Assembly (NCBI GenBank): GCA_963769905.1
Contig: CAVYNG010000001.1
Span: 248,001 to 312,000, forward strand
Direction: 5' to 3'
DNA length: 64,000 nt
From: Bog-756 sp963769905
Lineage (GTDB): Bacteria > Actinomycetota > Acidimicrobiia > Acidimicrobiales > RAAP-2
This document shows positions 8,265 through 16,144 of this stretch, piece by piece. The notes below the pieces were generated by a model. The model did not search any database, had not been told where the DNA came from, and saw only the letters and a list, made by a program, of their open reading frames with translations. The translations under genes were made by a program, and so were the position numbers. The stretch's first letter is position 1, and every line of letters begins with the position of its first letter.

Positions 8265-9068
8265 CTAGCGCTTGCTCCTCGCCTTCGAGGCGGCCCTCGC
8301 TGCGGCCTTGGCCGACGCGCTCCGCAGCTCGGCGGTCCGGGCCGCCGCCGCGCCCCCTCCGACGACCGGCCCGGTGCGCGGAGGCGGGCTGGCCGACCCG
8401 GGGACCTTCGCGCCCTTCGGGGCCGGGCGGCCGGTCACCGACCAGTGCAGGAGGCGTGCCTGGCTGTCGACCAGCGAGGCGGTGCGGATCCCCCAGAACT
8501 CGAAGCCGTAGCGATGGCCAGCGACCTGGGCCAGCATCGCGATGAGCGTGCCGGCGACGGCCATCGGGTCCGACCCCGCCGGCGAGTGGCCTCCCCCGGT
8601 CGTCGCGATGACCCGGGCGAGAGTGACGGTCACCGCGTTGAGGGCGCGGACCCGGAGCCCCTGGAAGCGCAGGTCTCCCTCGACCGTCGTGAGCTCGACG
8701 ACCCGGAAGACGGCGCGGTTGCGCTCCCAGTAGTCCATGAACCCCTCGACCACCGCGACCGCGGTCGGCCAACTGTTCTGCTCCGACCAGTCGCCGTCGA
8801 CCAGCCCACCGAGAATGCCCGCGCCCTCGACCAGCTCCTCGGCGAGCACGGTGATCGCCGCCTCGACGTTCTCGAAGTACTGGTAGAAGGTCGCCGGCGA
8901 GGTCCCCGCCCGTTTGGCGATGTCGATCACCTTGATCGACCGCCACGGGGTGGCGACGAGCATCTCGGCGGTGCACTCGAGCAGGCGCTGGCGGGTCGCG
9001 CGCCCTCTCCGCCCCGGGACCCTCCCGTCGGTGGTGGCGATGAGCTCGGGATCGTCGGCGACCGACAT
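8265..9068 (-). CDS. TetR-family transcriptional regulator
   Basis: A 267-residue one-component repressor. The helix-turn-helix lies at about 25-70 (GRATRQRLLECTAEML, IAKRAGTSPATFYQYFENVEAA). A ligand-binding helical domain follows, then an unusually long Ala/Lys/Arg-rich tail (about 225-267) that could add nonspecific DNA contact. The ATG at 9068 was chosen because it leaves a normal-length N-terminus before the HTH; upstream frames cross the divergent promoter. It is transcribed away from a second TetR gene, with the inverted repeat at 9102-9115 between them. The likely ligand is an acyl-CoA or xenobiotic by family analogy, but this is not determinable here. Confidence 0.85.
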   Translation of the reverse strand: MSVADDPELIATTDGRVPGRRGRATRQRLLECTAEMLVATPWRSIKVIDIAKRAGTSPATFYQYFENVEAAITVLAEELVEGAGILGGLVDGDWSEQNSWPTAVAVVEGFMDYWERNRAVFRVVELTTVEGDLRFQGLRVRALNAVTVTLARVIATTGGGHSPAGSDPMAVAGTLIAMLAQVAGHRYGFEFWGIRTASLVDSQARLLHWSVTGRPAPKGAKVPGSASPPPRTGPVVGGGAAAARTAELRSASAKAAARAASKARSKR

Positions 9069-9101
9069 CAGGCGAACATGGTACCGACGGGTTCTCCGAG
9101 G

Positions 9102-9115
9102 TGACGGAGCGTCAG
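9102..9115. promoter_or_regulatory. Candidate TetR operator between divergent tetR genes
   Basis: TGACGGAGCGTCAG contains the perfect TGACG-gag-CGTCA inverted repeat (9102-9114). It sits 34 bases before one tetR start and 45 before the other. It shares TGACGG-N3-GTCAG with the element at 2096-2109 in front of the amidohydrolase gene. Autoregulation by one of the flanking TetR proteins is the simplest reading. Confidence 0.55.
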
Positions 9116-9159
9116 AACTCTCCCAGGCACGAAACCCCTGAAGAGTAGGGTGAGCGGCG

Positions 9160-9762
9160 ATGGCGAACGGTCCCGTGCCACGCAGCCTGACGCGGGCCCA
9201 GCAGGCCCGCCGCCAACGGGTGGTGGACGCTGCCATGTCGCTCGCCCTCGAGGGCGGTTACGACGCGGTGCAGATGCGCGACGTCGCCGCCAGGGCGGAC
9301 GTGGCCATGGGGACCGTCTACCGCTACTTCACCAGCAAGGACCACCTGCTCGCGGCCGCGCTCGTCCACTGGGTCGGCCAGCTCGACGTCCGGCTGGCCC
9401 AGGCGCCCGCCGAAGGGGAGTCCCCCGCCGAGCGGGTGATCGACTCGCTCGACCGGGCGCTGCGGGCCATGGGACGCCAGCCCCACCTGGTCGCAGCCGT
9501 GTTCACCGCCCTCGCCTCGCCCGATCCGGCGGCCATCGAGTGCCAGCAGCAGGTCTCGGTGCTCATGGAGCGCATCATCACCCGGGCCATCGGCGAGCCG
9601 AGGCCGCCCGACCTCTCCGACCGAGCCCGCATCCTCGGCCACGTCTGGTACTCGGCCCTCGTCGGGTGGGTGAACGGATGGAGCAACATGAGCCGGGTCC
9701 ACGACGAGCTCGCCGTCGCGGTCGGCCTCCTCCTCCCCTCCGACACCTACGCAGCGGTCTGA
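9160..9762 (+). CDS. TetR-family regulator, KstR-like
   Basis: A 200-residue repressor with an HTH at about 18-65. The segment YDAVQMRDVAARADVAMGTVYRYFTSKDHLL closely matches what I recall of mycobacterial KstR, the cholesterol-catabolism repressor. The C-terminal ligand domain includes VWYSALVGWVNGW, also KstR-like. The start is ATG at 9160, with TAGGGT eight bases upstream. No AACnnGTT KstR-type operator was found in the short divergent region; the inverted repeat there is TGACG-gag-CGTCA, so its regulon may differ. The ABC exporter operon follows 18 bases downstream but has its own -10-like box. Confidence 0.82.
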   Translation: MANGPVPRSLTRAQQARRQRVVDAAMSLALEGGYDAVQMRDVAARADVAMGTVYRYFTSKDHLLAAALVHWVGQLDVRLAQAPAEGESPAERVIDSLDRALRAMGRQPHLVAAVFTALASPDPAAIECQQQVSVLMERIITRAIGEPRPPDLSDRARILGHVWYSALVGWVNGWSNMSRVHDELAVAVGLLLPSDTYAAV

Positions 9763-9768
9763 CCGGAG

Positions 9769-9774
9769 TACTTT
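9769..9774 (+). promoter_or_regulatory. -10-like box for a leaderless ABC exporter transcript
   Basis: TACTTT lies six bases before the ATG of the ABC ATPase gene, just after the stop of the KstR-like gene. No Shine-Dalgarno sequence lies between them, so a transcript beginning at or near the start codon is likely. Confidence 0.45.
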
Positions 9775-9780
9775 CTGGCG

Positions 9781-10737
9781 ATGCCGTCGGCCATCGAGGT
9801 GCGCGGGCTCTCCAAGCACTTCGGGCCGGTGCGCGCGGTCGACGACCTGAGCTTCGAGGTGCCCTTCGGCCGGGTCACCGGCTTCCTCGGCCCGAACGGG
9901 TCGGGCAAGACCACCACGCTCCGGATCCTCCTCGGCCTGGTCGGGGCCAACGCGGGCACCGCCACCTTCTCCGGCAGGCGCTACCTCGAGCTCGACCAGC
10001 CGGTCCGCGAGGTCGGCGCGGTGCTCGAGGCGACCAGCTTCCACCCGTCGCGCCGGGCAGGCGACCACCTGAAGTCGGTGGCCATCGCCGCGAGGGTCCC
10101 TCTCTCACGGGTCGACGAAACGCTCGAGCTCGTCGGGCTCACCGACGTGGCCCGGCGCCGGGTCGGCAAGTTCTCGCTCGGGATGCGCCAGCGCCTCCAG
10201 CTCGCGACCGCGCTCCTCGGTGACCCGCGGATCCTGATCCTCGACGAGCCGGCCAACGGGCTCGACCCCCAGGGCATCCAGTGGCTGCGCACCTTCATCC
10301 GCCACCAAGCGACGAGCGGGCGCGCGGTGCTCGTGTCCTCCCACCTCCTCTCGGAGATGGAAGAAACCGTCGACGAGGTGGTCATCGTCTCGCAGGGGCG
10401 CCTCGTGCTCCAGACCACCCTCGCCGACCTCGCGACGAAGGCCGGGGGAGCGACGGGCATGCGGATCCGCACCCCCGAGCTCGCCCGCCTCGCCGCCGCG
10501 CTCGACGCGATCCCGGTCGGCCACCGGACCGTCGACGCCGAGACCATGGTCATCGACGGCGCCACGCCCGAGTGGTTCGGCCCGTTCGCCGCGCAGCACC
10601 AGATCGTCCTCTACGAGCTCACCCGTGAGCGCGGCAGCCTCGAGGAGGTCTTCTTGAGCCTCACCCACGGGTTCGACGCCGCCGATCCCCGCCAGCTCGC
10701 TCCCGGTCAGGTCGCTGTCCACAGAGGCGAGTCGTGA
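9781..10737 (+). CDS. ABC transporter ATP-binding protein
   Basis: The ATPase half of an ABC-2 type exporter, 318 residues. Walker A GPNGSGKT (37-44), the signature FSLGMRQRLQLA, Walker B ILILDEP and the switch-His region VLVSSHLLSEMEE are intact. The C-terminal 90 residues form the accessory domain usual in drug and lipid exporters of this group, ending in GSLEEVFLSLTHG. Its stop overlaps the GTG start of the permease gene (GTGA), so subunit synthesis is coupled. Likely a multidrug or lipid exporter; the cargo is not identifiable. The adjacent TetR genes may control it. Confidence 0.9.
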   Translation: MPSAIEVRGLSKHFGPVRAVDDLSFEVPFGRVTGFLGPNGSGKTTTLRILLGLVGANAGTATFSGRRYLELDQPVREVGAVLEATSFHPSRRAGDHLKSVAIAARVPLSRVDETLELVGLTDVARRRVGKFSLGMRQRLQLATALLGDPRILILDEPANGLDPQGIQWLRTFIRHQATSGRAVLVSSHLLSEMEETVDEVVIVSQGRLVLQTTLADLATKAGGATGMRIRTPELARLAAALDAIPVGHRTVDAETMVIDGATPEWFGPFAAQHQIVLYELTRERGSLEEVFLSLTHGFDAADPRQLAPGQVAVHRGES

Positions 10738-11537
10738 CCGCCCTCGTACGCGCCGAGTGGCTGAAGCTCCGCACGACGGCGGTTCCCTGGGTGCTCGGCG
10801 CGATCGCCCTCGTCATCACCGGGCTCCTCGTCGTCGTCTACTTCGTCAACCACGGCGACATGGGCGGCCCGAACAGCGCGAATGCGAACGTGGGCTTCGG
10901 GCCCCCCAACCCGACGGTGCCCCACACCGTCCAGCAGTTGCGCAACCTGGTCGGGCGCGGAATCGTGGCCTACATCTTGGCGATGTTGCTCGGCGTCCTG
11001 ATCATCACCACCGAGTTCCGGCACAAGACGGTCACCACCACCTTCCTCGTCACGCCGCGGCGTCCCCGCATGGTCCTCGGGAAGCTCCTCCTCGGTGTCC
11101 TCGCCGGAGTGGCGCTGGCGATCGTGGTGCTCGCGGTCACCGTCATCGGCGGCGGCGTCACCCTCGCGGCCAAGGGCGGGTCCTTCTCCGCGATGCTCCA
11201 CCAGCTGCCCGCGGTGGCACCGGGAATCGTCCTCGTCTTCGTCCTGTCCGCAGTGGTCGGCGTCGGGGTGGGGTCGCTGATCACCAACCAGGTGGCCGCG
11301 ATCATCGTGGTGCTCGGGTGGTTCCTGATCGTCGAGGCGATCATCTCCGGCATCTGGAGCGGCACCACCAAGTGGCTGCCCTCGGGTGCGGCGTCCGCCG
11401 CGGCGAGTGTGACCGAGGGACGGGTGAACGGAGCATCGCTCCTCGCGTGGTGGCAGGGATCACTCCTCCTTCTCGCCTACGGCCTCGTGTTCGCGGCGGT
11501 CGGCTCGGCGGTGCTCACCCAGCGCGACATCAGCTGA
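10734..11537 (+). CDS. ABC-2 type transporter permease
   Basis: Membrane subunit partnering the preceding ATPase, 267 residues with about six hydrophobic segments. These include ALVITGLLVVVYFV, YILAMLLGVLIITTEF, VLAGVALAIVVLAVTVIG and a final LLLLAYGLVFAAVGSAVL. The conserved cytoplasmic EFRHKTVTTTFLVTPRR loop, which contacts the ATPase in this family, is clear. The GTG start at 10734 overlaps the upstream stop. The gene closes the two-gene exporter unit; the following 260 bases carry a separate promoter for an MFS exporter. Confidence 0.87.
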   Translation: MTALVRAEWLKLRTTAVPWVLGAIALVITGLLVVVYFVNHGDMGGPNSANANVGFGPPNPTVPHTVQQLRNLVGRGIVAYILAMLLGVLIITTEFRHKTVTTTFLVTPRRPRMVLGKLLLGVLAGVALAIVVLAVTVIGGGVTLAAKGGSFSAMLHQLPAVAPGIVLVFVLSAVVGVGVGSLITNQVAAIIVVLGWFLIVEAIISGIWSGTTKWLPSGAASAAASVTEGRVNGASLLAWWQGSLLLLAYGLVFAAVGSAVLTQRDIS

Positions 11538-11586
11538 GCCCCTGGTCACGCTCGGTGCGAGGCGGAGCGTGCTCCGCGTTCGATCG

Positions 11587-11615
11587 TTGTCCGCCTGTGC
11601 CCGATGGTCTATACA
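11587..11615 (+). promoter_or_regulatory. Sigma-70-type promoter upstream of the MFS exporter
   Basis: TTGTCC (11587-11592) and TATACA (11610-11615) are separated by exactly 17 bases, one of the closest matches to a -35/-10 pair in the window. Transcription would begin near 11622 and give a leader of about 175 bases before the MFS start codon. That leader contains a small ORF (11633-11800) whose stop overlaps the MFS start. Confidence 0.5.
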
Positions 11616-11632
11616 TGGCTTGTCACCGCGAG

Positions 11633-11800
11633 ATGGGTGGGACGAGCTCGGAGCCGGTGGGCACGGTCCGTCGCCGATCGCCGCGGAAAGGGGGCCGTTC
11701 AGCTCGTCGGCCGGCCCGGTCGAACTCGGTGATGGTGTGCCGCCTCGAAGACGGGCGCGACCGGTGCGCCGCAGTCGACGACCCCGATCGGGAGATGTGA
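11633..11800 (+). CDS. Possible upstream ORF coupled to the MFS gene
   Basis: A 55-codon frame (or 61 codons from an ATG at 11615) with a very Arg/Ser-rich product (for example RRRSPRKGGRSARR) and no recognised domain. The reason to list it is geometry. It begins shortly after the predicted transcription start and ends in TGATG, so its stop codon overlaps the ATG of the MFS exporter. It may be a leader peptide that couples or attenuates translation of the transporter, or a chance open frame in GC-rich DNA. Confidence 0.25.
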   Translation: MGGTSSEPVGTVRRRSPRKGGRSARRPARSNSVMVCRLEDGRDRCAAVDDPDREM

Positions 11801-13506
11801 TGGACCGGAAGTGGTGGACGCTGATCGCAGTCTGCTTCGGGACCTTCATGCTCCTGCTCGACATCACCGTGGTGAACGTCGCGCTCCCGGACATCCAGCA
11901 GTCGCTCCACTCGTCCTTCGCCGACCTCCAATGGGTGATCGACGCCTACGCGCTCACGCTGGCGGCGTTCCTGCTGACCGCCGGGGTGATCGGCGACACC
12001 TTCGGCCGCCGCGGGGTCTACGCGATCGGGCTTGCCATCTTCACCGTCTCGTCGCTCCTCTGCGGCGTGTCGACCTCGTCGCTCATGCTCAACCTCGCAC
12101 GTGCGATCCAGGGCGTGGGCGGCGCGGTGATGTTCGCGACCGCGCTCGCGCTGATCGCGCAAGCCTTCTCGGGCAAGGAGCGGGGGACCGCGTTCGGCGT
12201 CTACGGCGCGGTGGTGGGCGGCGCGGTCGCGGTCGGACCGCTCATCGGGGGCGCGATCACGAGCGGCATCGGCTGGCGGTGGATCTTCTTCGTCAACCTG
12301 CCGATCGGGGTCGTGGCCATCGTGATGACCCTCACCCGGGTCGAGGCGTCGAAGGACCCGACCCACCGCCGGGTCGACTGGATCGGCTTCCTCGCCTTCT
12401 CTGCGTCACTGTTCATGCTGGTCTTCGCGCTGGTGCAGGGGAACGCCAAGGGCTGGAGCAGCCCGCTGATCGTCGGCACGCTCGTCGGATCGGGGGTCTG
12501 CATGGCGATCTTCCTCGTCGCCGAGCTGCTCCAGCGCGACCCGATGCTCGACCTCTCGCTCTTCAAGCGTCCCGCGATGGTCGGGGTGTCGCTCGGCTCG
12601 TTCACCCTCTCCGCGTCGATCTTCGCGATGTTCCTGTACCTCACCATCTACCTCCAGGAGGTGCTCGGCTACGGGCCGTTCCAGGCCGGGATCCGCTTCC
12701 TGCCGATCACCATGCTCTCGTTCCTGGTCGCCCCGATCGCCGGCAAGCTCACCGTGCGGATCAAGTCCCGGTACCTGATGGGGCTCGGCTTGCTGCTGGT
12801 CGCCCTCGGCTGCAGCCTCATGAGCCATGTGCACGCCGACTCGACGTGGACCGTGCTGTTGCCCGGGTTCATCGTGGCCGGAATCGGTGTCGGCATCACC
12901 AACCCGGTGCTCGCCTCGTCCTCGGTGTCGGTCGTCCCGCCGCAGCGCAGCGGGATGGCCTCGGGCTCGGCGAGCACGTTCCGCCAGGTGGGGATCGCGA
13001 CGGGGATCGCCGGGCTCGGCGCGGTGTTCCTGAGCCAGATCCGCCCGAACACGGCCGCGCTGCTGGCGCAGAGCACCGCCGGACGGGCGGTCCTCGCCCA
13101 CGGCGGCTCGCGCCTCTCGCAGGCGATCGCCGGCAACGGCGTCCGGGAGGCCGCCGCGGCGATCCCGGTGCCGGCGGTCCGCAACGCGCTGATCGACGCG
13201 TACAAGGTCGGCTACGCCCAGACCTTCAACCACCTGATGGTCATCGCCACGGTGATCGCGGCGATCGGGGCGGTCGGTTCCCTCGCCCTCGTGCGCCAGC
13301 GCGACTTCGTCCCGAGCTACGCGCCGGTGCCGCAGCCGGCCCCTGCGCGAGAAGGGGAGCCGCCCGCCGGAGAGCCGGCGGGGGCGGAGGTCCCGGACTC
13401 GGTCGAGCCGGAGCCGGAGCCGGTGCCCGATTCGGCGCTGCCGCACGATCCGTTGCGTCGACCGGTACGCACTCCCGGTCAGGTCGCCGCGCGGCCTGAG
13501 CGGTGA
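11800..13506 (+). CDS. MFS drug exporter, DHA2 (EmrB/QacA) family
   Basis: Proton-coupled multidrug exporter, 568 residues with about 14 transmembrane segments. Motifs include the DHA2 signature FGTFMLLLDITVVNVALPDI in TM1, motif A GDTFGRRGVY between TM2 and TM3, and motif C-like GAVVGGAVAVGPLIGGAI. The C-terminal 50 residues are a Pro/Glu-rich soluble tail. The ATG at 11800 was chosen because TM1 starts immediately after it and GGGAG lies upstream; the open frame further upstream is Arg/Ser-rich and not membrane-like. It probably continues into the nitronate monooxygenase-like gene 16 bases downstream. Confidence 0.9.
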   Translation: MDRKWWTLIAVCFGTFMLLLDITVVNVALPDIQQSLHSSFADLQWVIDAYALTLAAFLLTAGVIGDTFGRRGVYAIGLAIFTVSSLLCGVSTSSLMLNLARAIQGVGGAVMFATALALIAQAFSGKERGTAFGVYGAVVGGAVAVGPLIGGAITSGIGWRWIFFVNLPIGVVAIVMTLTRVEASKDPTHRRVDWIGFLAFSASLFMLVFALVQGNAKGWSSPLIVGTLVGSGVCMAIFLVAELLQRDPMLDLSLFKRPAMVGVSLGSFTLSASIFAMFLYLTIYLQEVLGYGPFQAGIRFLPITMLSFLVAPIAGKLTVRIKSRYLMGLGLLLVALGCSLMSHVHADSTWTVLLPGFIVAGIGVGITNPVLASSSVSVVPPQRSGMASGSASTFRQVGIATGIAGLGAVFLSQIRPNTAALLAQSTAGRAVLAHGGSRLSQAIAGNGVREAAAAIPVPAVRNALIDAYKVGYAQTFNHLMVIATVIAAIGAVGSLALVRQRDFVPSYAPVPQPAPAREGEPPAGEPAGAEVPDSVEPEPEPVPDSALPHDPLRRPVRTPGQVAARPER

Positions 13507-13522
13507 GCGCGCGACGCCGGCG

Positions 13523-14494
13523 ATGAAGACCCGGCTGACCGAAATCCTCGAGATCGAGCACCCGGTGATGCTCGCGGGCATGGGGGGCGTGTCCTACGCG
13601 CCGCTCGTCGCGGCGGTCTCCGATGCCGGCGGGTTCGGGTGCCTCGGGGCCTCGACCATGAGCGAGGAGCGCATGGTCGCCGAGATCGCGGGGGTCAGAG
13701 CCGCGACGGACAAGCCGTTCGGGGTGGACCTGCTCACGGCCATGCCCGGCGACCTTGCCGCCCAGGTCGAGCGCGTGATCGAAGGCGGGGCCTCGGTCTT
13801 CGTGGCGGGCCTCGGTGTGCCCGCCGACGTCGTCGATCTCTGCCACCGCAACCAGGTGCTCGTGGTCAACATGTGCGGAAAGGTCGACCATGCGCGCCGC
13901 GCCCGAGACGCCGGCTGCGACATCGTCGTCGCGCAGGGCACCGAGGCGGGCGGCCACACCGGCCTCGTGGCGACCATGCCCCTCGTCCCCCAGATCGTGG
14001 ACGCGGTCGGCGCCGAGATCCCGGTCGTCGCGGCCGGGGGGATCTTCGACGGGCGGGGCCTCGCGGCCGCGCTCGCCCTCGGTGCGGACGGAGCGTGGAT
14101 CGGGACACGGTTCATCGCGACCCCCGAGGCGCGGGCGGTCGCCGGCTACAAGGACGCGCTGTTGCAGACGCGTGAGGACGGCACGGTCATCTCTCGGGCC
14201 TACTCGGGCAAGACGATGCGGGTGGTGAGGAACGACTACACCGCGTTCTTCGAAGCGCACGGCGAGGAGCTCACCTCCTTCCCCGCCCAGCTCGGTCGCT
14301 CGATCGGGGACGGCGCGTTCCACCTCGGCGGCGACAGCGACACCCTCGGGGTCGACCCCGGGCGCGAGTGCTACCCGACCGGGCAGGGGGTGGGCGGGAT
14401 CGCCTCGCTGGTGCCGGCGGCGCGCCTCGTGGCCGAGATCGTCGAGGAGGCAGAAGCGGTCCTCTCCGGACTCGGGCGCACGCTCTTCGGCTGA
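13523..14494 (+). CDS. Nitronate monooxygenase / 2-nitropropane dioxygenase-like flavoprotein
   Basis: FMN-dependent TIM-barrel enzyme, 323 residues. The N-terminus (TEILEIEHPVMLAGMGGVS) and the phosphate-binding AQGTEAGGHTG (about 135-145) are typical. VAAGGIFDGRGLAAALALGADGAWIGTRF completes the FMN site. Family members oxidise alkyl nitronates or act as enoyl reductases; mycobacterial relatives are often annotated as oxidoreductases of unknown substrate. No strong ribosome binding site is seen before the ATG. It follows the MFS exporter directly, suggesting joint detoxification. It ends seven bases from the convergent GH1 gene. Confidence 0.85.
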   Translation: MKTRLTEILEIEHPVMLAGMGGVSYAPLVAAVSDAGGFGCLGASTMSEERMVAEIAGVRAATDKPFGVDLLTAMPGDLAAQVERVIEGGASVFVAGLGVPADVVDLCHRNQVLVVNMCGKVDHARRARDAGCDIVVAQGTEAGGHTGLVATMPLVPQIVDAVGAEIPVVAAGGIFDGRGLAAALALGADGAWIGTRFIATPEARAVAGYKDALLQTREDGTVISRAYSGKTMRVVRNDYTAFFEAHGEELTSFPAQLGRSIGDGAFHLGGDSDTLGVDPGRECYPTGQGVGGIASLVPAARLVAEIVEEAEAVLSGLGRTLFG

Positions 14495-14501
14495 GCCGAC
14501 G

Positions 14502-16040
14502 TCAGTGGTCGGCGGGGTCGACCGGGCGGTCGAGCACGCTCCTGTCGCCGTTGCGCAGTCCGCTGACGATGCGCCGGTAGGCGCCGGCCGCGTCGTCGCC
14601 CGTCGCATCGGTCTCGAGCCATCGGAAGCCGTGCTCTCCGCGGTTGCGGTCGACCCCGTAGAGGCCGAAACGCGGCTCGTAGGAGCCCCACTCGTAGTTG
14701 TCGACGAGCGACCAGTGCCAGTAGCCGGTGACCGGCACCCCCTCTCCGCGGGCCTCGACGAGGGCTGCGAGGTTCTCGCGCAGGTACCGCGGCCGGCGCC
14801 AACCGTCGAGCCGCCCGTAGGCGCGCCCGTTGCGCACCCGGTTGCACATCCCGTTCTCGACCACCCAGATCGGCAGGTCCGGTGCCCGGTCGTGCTCGAT
14901 CCCGAGCCAGCGGCCGAGGCCTTCCGGGTCGGGAGGGTCGTCCCAGAGCTCACGAGTGGGGAGAGGGTTGCGACCGGCTGAGGTCCGGTGACCCGGGAGG
15001 CGGAAGTGCCGGCCGGCCATCGGGTCGTAGAAGTCGACCCCGAGCACGTCGAGGGTGCGCCCGTGCGGGCTCTCGAAGACCGAGTCGAGCGCGCGGCGCG
15101 GGAACTCGGGGCGGGTGCGGCGGCTCCGGCCTCGGCCCCCGCCGCTCGGCGCGCCGTACAGGGCAGGTCCGCGGGGCGGAGCGACCGTGGACGCCTTCCG
15201 GAGGAGCCGCTCGCGCAGCGCCCGGGCAGGGAGCAGGGACTCGTGCCGGCGGCGGCGATCTCCGATCCATTCGTCGATCTCGGCGTGGGCGACACCCGCG
15301 CCGCGCGAGAGCAGCACGTCGACGAGCATCCGGTCGTACTCGTAGATGCTCAGGCAGCTGTTGTTGGTGGTGACGACCGCGTCGGCGCGTGCGCGGTGGA
15401 CGGTGTCGTAGGCGAGGACGTGAGCTGTGAGCAGATTGTCGAACGCGAGGGCGCTGTCGGTCCACGAGAGACAGCGACCCGGGGGGAACATGCCGAGGAG
15501 CCACGACCCGAGGACGACCACGTTGATCTCGTTGATGGTGACGAAGAAACGGACGTGGGGCGCGAGCGCGTCGACGGCCAACTCGGTCCAGCCGCGGAAG
15601 CGATCGGGCGCGTCGGGGCGGAGCCAGAACTCCTCGCCGAGCCACGCGGGATGGGTGAAGTGGTGGAGAGTGACCAGCGGCTCGAGGCCCCGCTCGGTGC
15701 AACCACGGACGATCGCGGCGTAGCGGTCGAGCGCGCAGCGGTCGACGGTCCCCTGCTCCGGGACCACACGGGCCCACTCGATCCCCATCCGGAAGCTGTT
15801 GCACCCGAGCGCCGCGGCACGGTCGAGCGACTCCTCGGGCCGATCCCAGAAGCGGACTGCGTTCCCCGAGGGCTCGACTCTCCCGACCTGCTCCCAGGCA
15901 AGCCAGTTGTTGGCGGGCTCGCCGGGCCCGTTGAACCCGCCTTCGACCTGGAAGCCCGCGGTCGCGACCCCGAAGAGGAAGTCGTCGGGGACCACTCCAT
16001 CGCTCCGGTCCGCCCCGACGCTCGCTCGATCTGGGGACAC
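14502..16040 (-). CDS. Glycoside hydrolase family 1 (beta-glucosidase-like)
   Basis: Retaining beta-glycosidase of GH1, 512 residues. The N-terminal FLFGVATAGFQVEGG is the family signature. The acid/base Glu171 lies in TINEIN (a variant of TxNEP), and the nucleophile Glu395 in WVVENG; both catalytic residues are present. An insertion at about 255-305 (Arg-rich, with a GGGRGRSRR run) is unusual and probably a surface loop. The predicted substrate is a beta-glucoside or steryl/aryl glycoside. It has no signal peptide, so it is cytoplasmic. The start is GTG at 16040 with AGAGG upstream. It is divergent from the thiolase-like gene. Confidence 0.88.
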   Translation of the reverse strand: MSPDRASVGADRSDGVVPDDFLFGVATAGFQVEGGFNGPGEPANNWLAWEQVGRVEPSGNAVRFWDRPEESLDRAAALGCNSFRMGIEWARVVPEQGTVDRCALDRYAAIVRGCTERGLEPLVTLHHFTHPAWLGEEFWLRPDAPDRFRGWTELAVDALAPHVRFFVTINEINVVVLGSWLLGMFPPGRCLSWTDSALAFDNLLTAHVLAYDTVHRARADAVVTTNNSCLSIYEYDRMLVDVLLSRGAGVAHAEIDEWIGDRRRRHESLLPARALRERLLRKASTVAPPRGPALYGAPSGGGRGRSRRTRPEFPRRALDSVFESPHGRTLDVLGVDFYDPMAGRHFRLPGHRTSAGRNPLPTRELWDDPPDPEGLGRWLGIEHDRAPDLPIWVVENGMCNRVRNGRAYGRLDGWRRPRYLRENLAALVEARGEGVPVTGYWHWSLVDNYEWGSYEPRFGLYGVDRNRGEHGFRWLETDATGDDAAGAYRRIVSGLRNGDRSVLDRPVDPADH

Positions 16041-16120
16041 GTGGAGAACCTCTTTCGTCGAACACCCAGCCGCCTGGCGGGCCGGTGCGCGGGCCCGGTC
16101 ACCGGCGGGAGGGCGGATGG

Positions 16121-16126
16121 TAGCTT
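16121..16126 (+). promoter_or_regulatory. -10-like box for the thiolase-crotonase unit
   Basis: TAGCTT, followed by 18 bases to the GTG start, would give a short leader of roughly 12 bases. No convincing -35 and no ribosome binding site is visible. Confidence 0.3.
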
Positions 16127-16144
16127 GCGCCCGCCGGCACCTCT

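Noticed and set aside
9060..9160. KstR-type AACnnGTT operator in the divergent tetR region
   Set aside because: Only an imperfect AACATGGT was found; the inverted repeat actually present has a different half-site.
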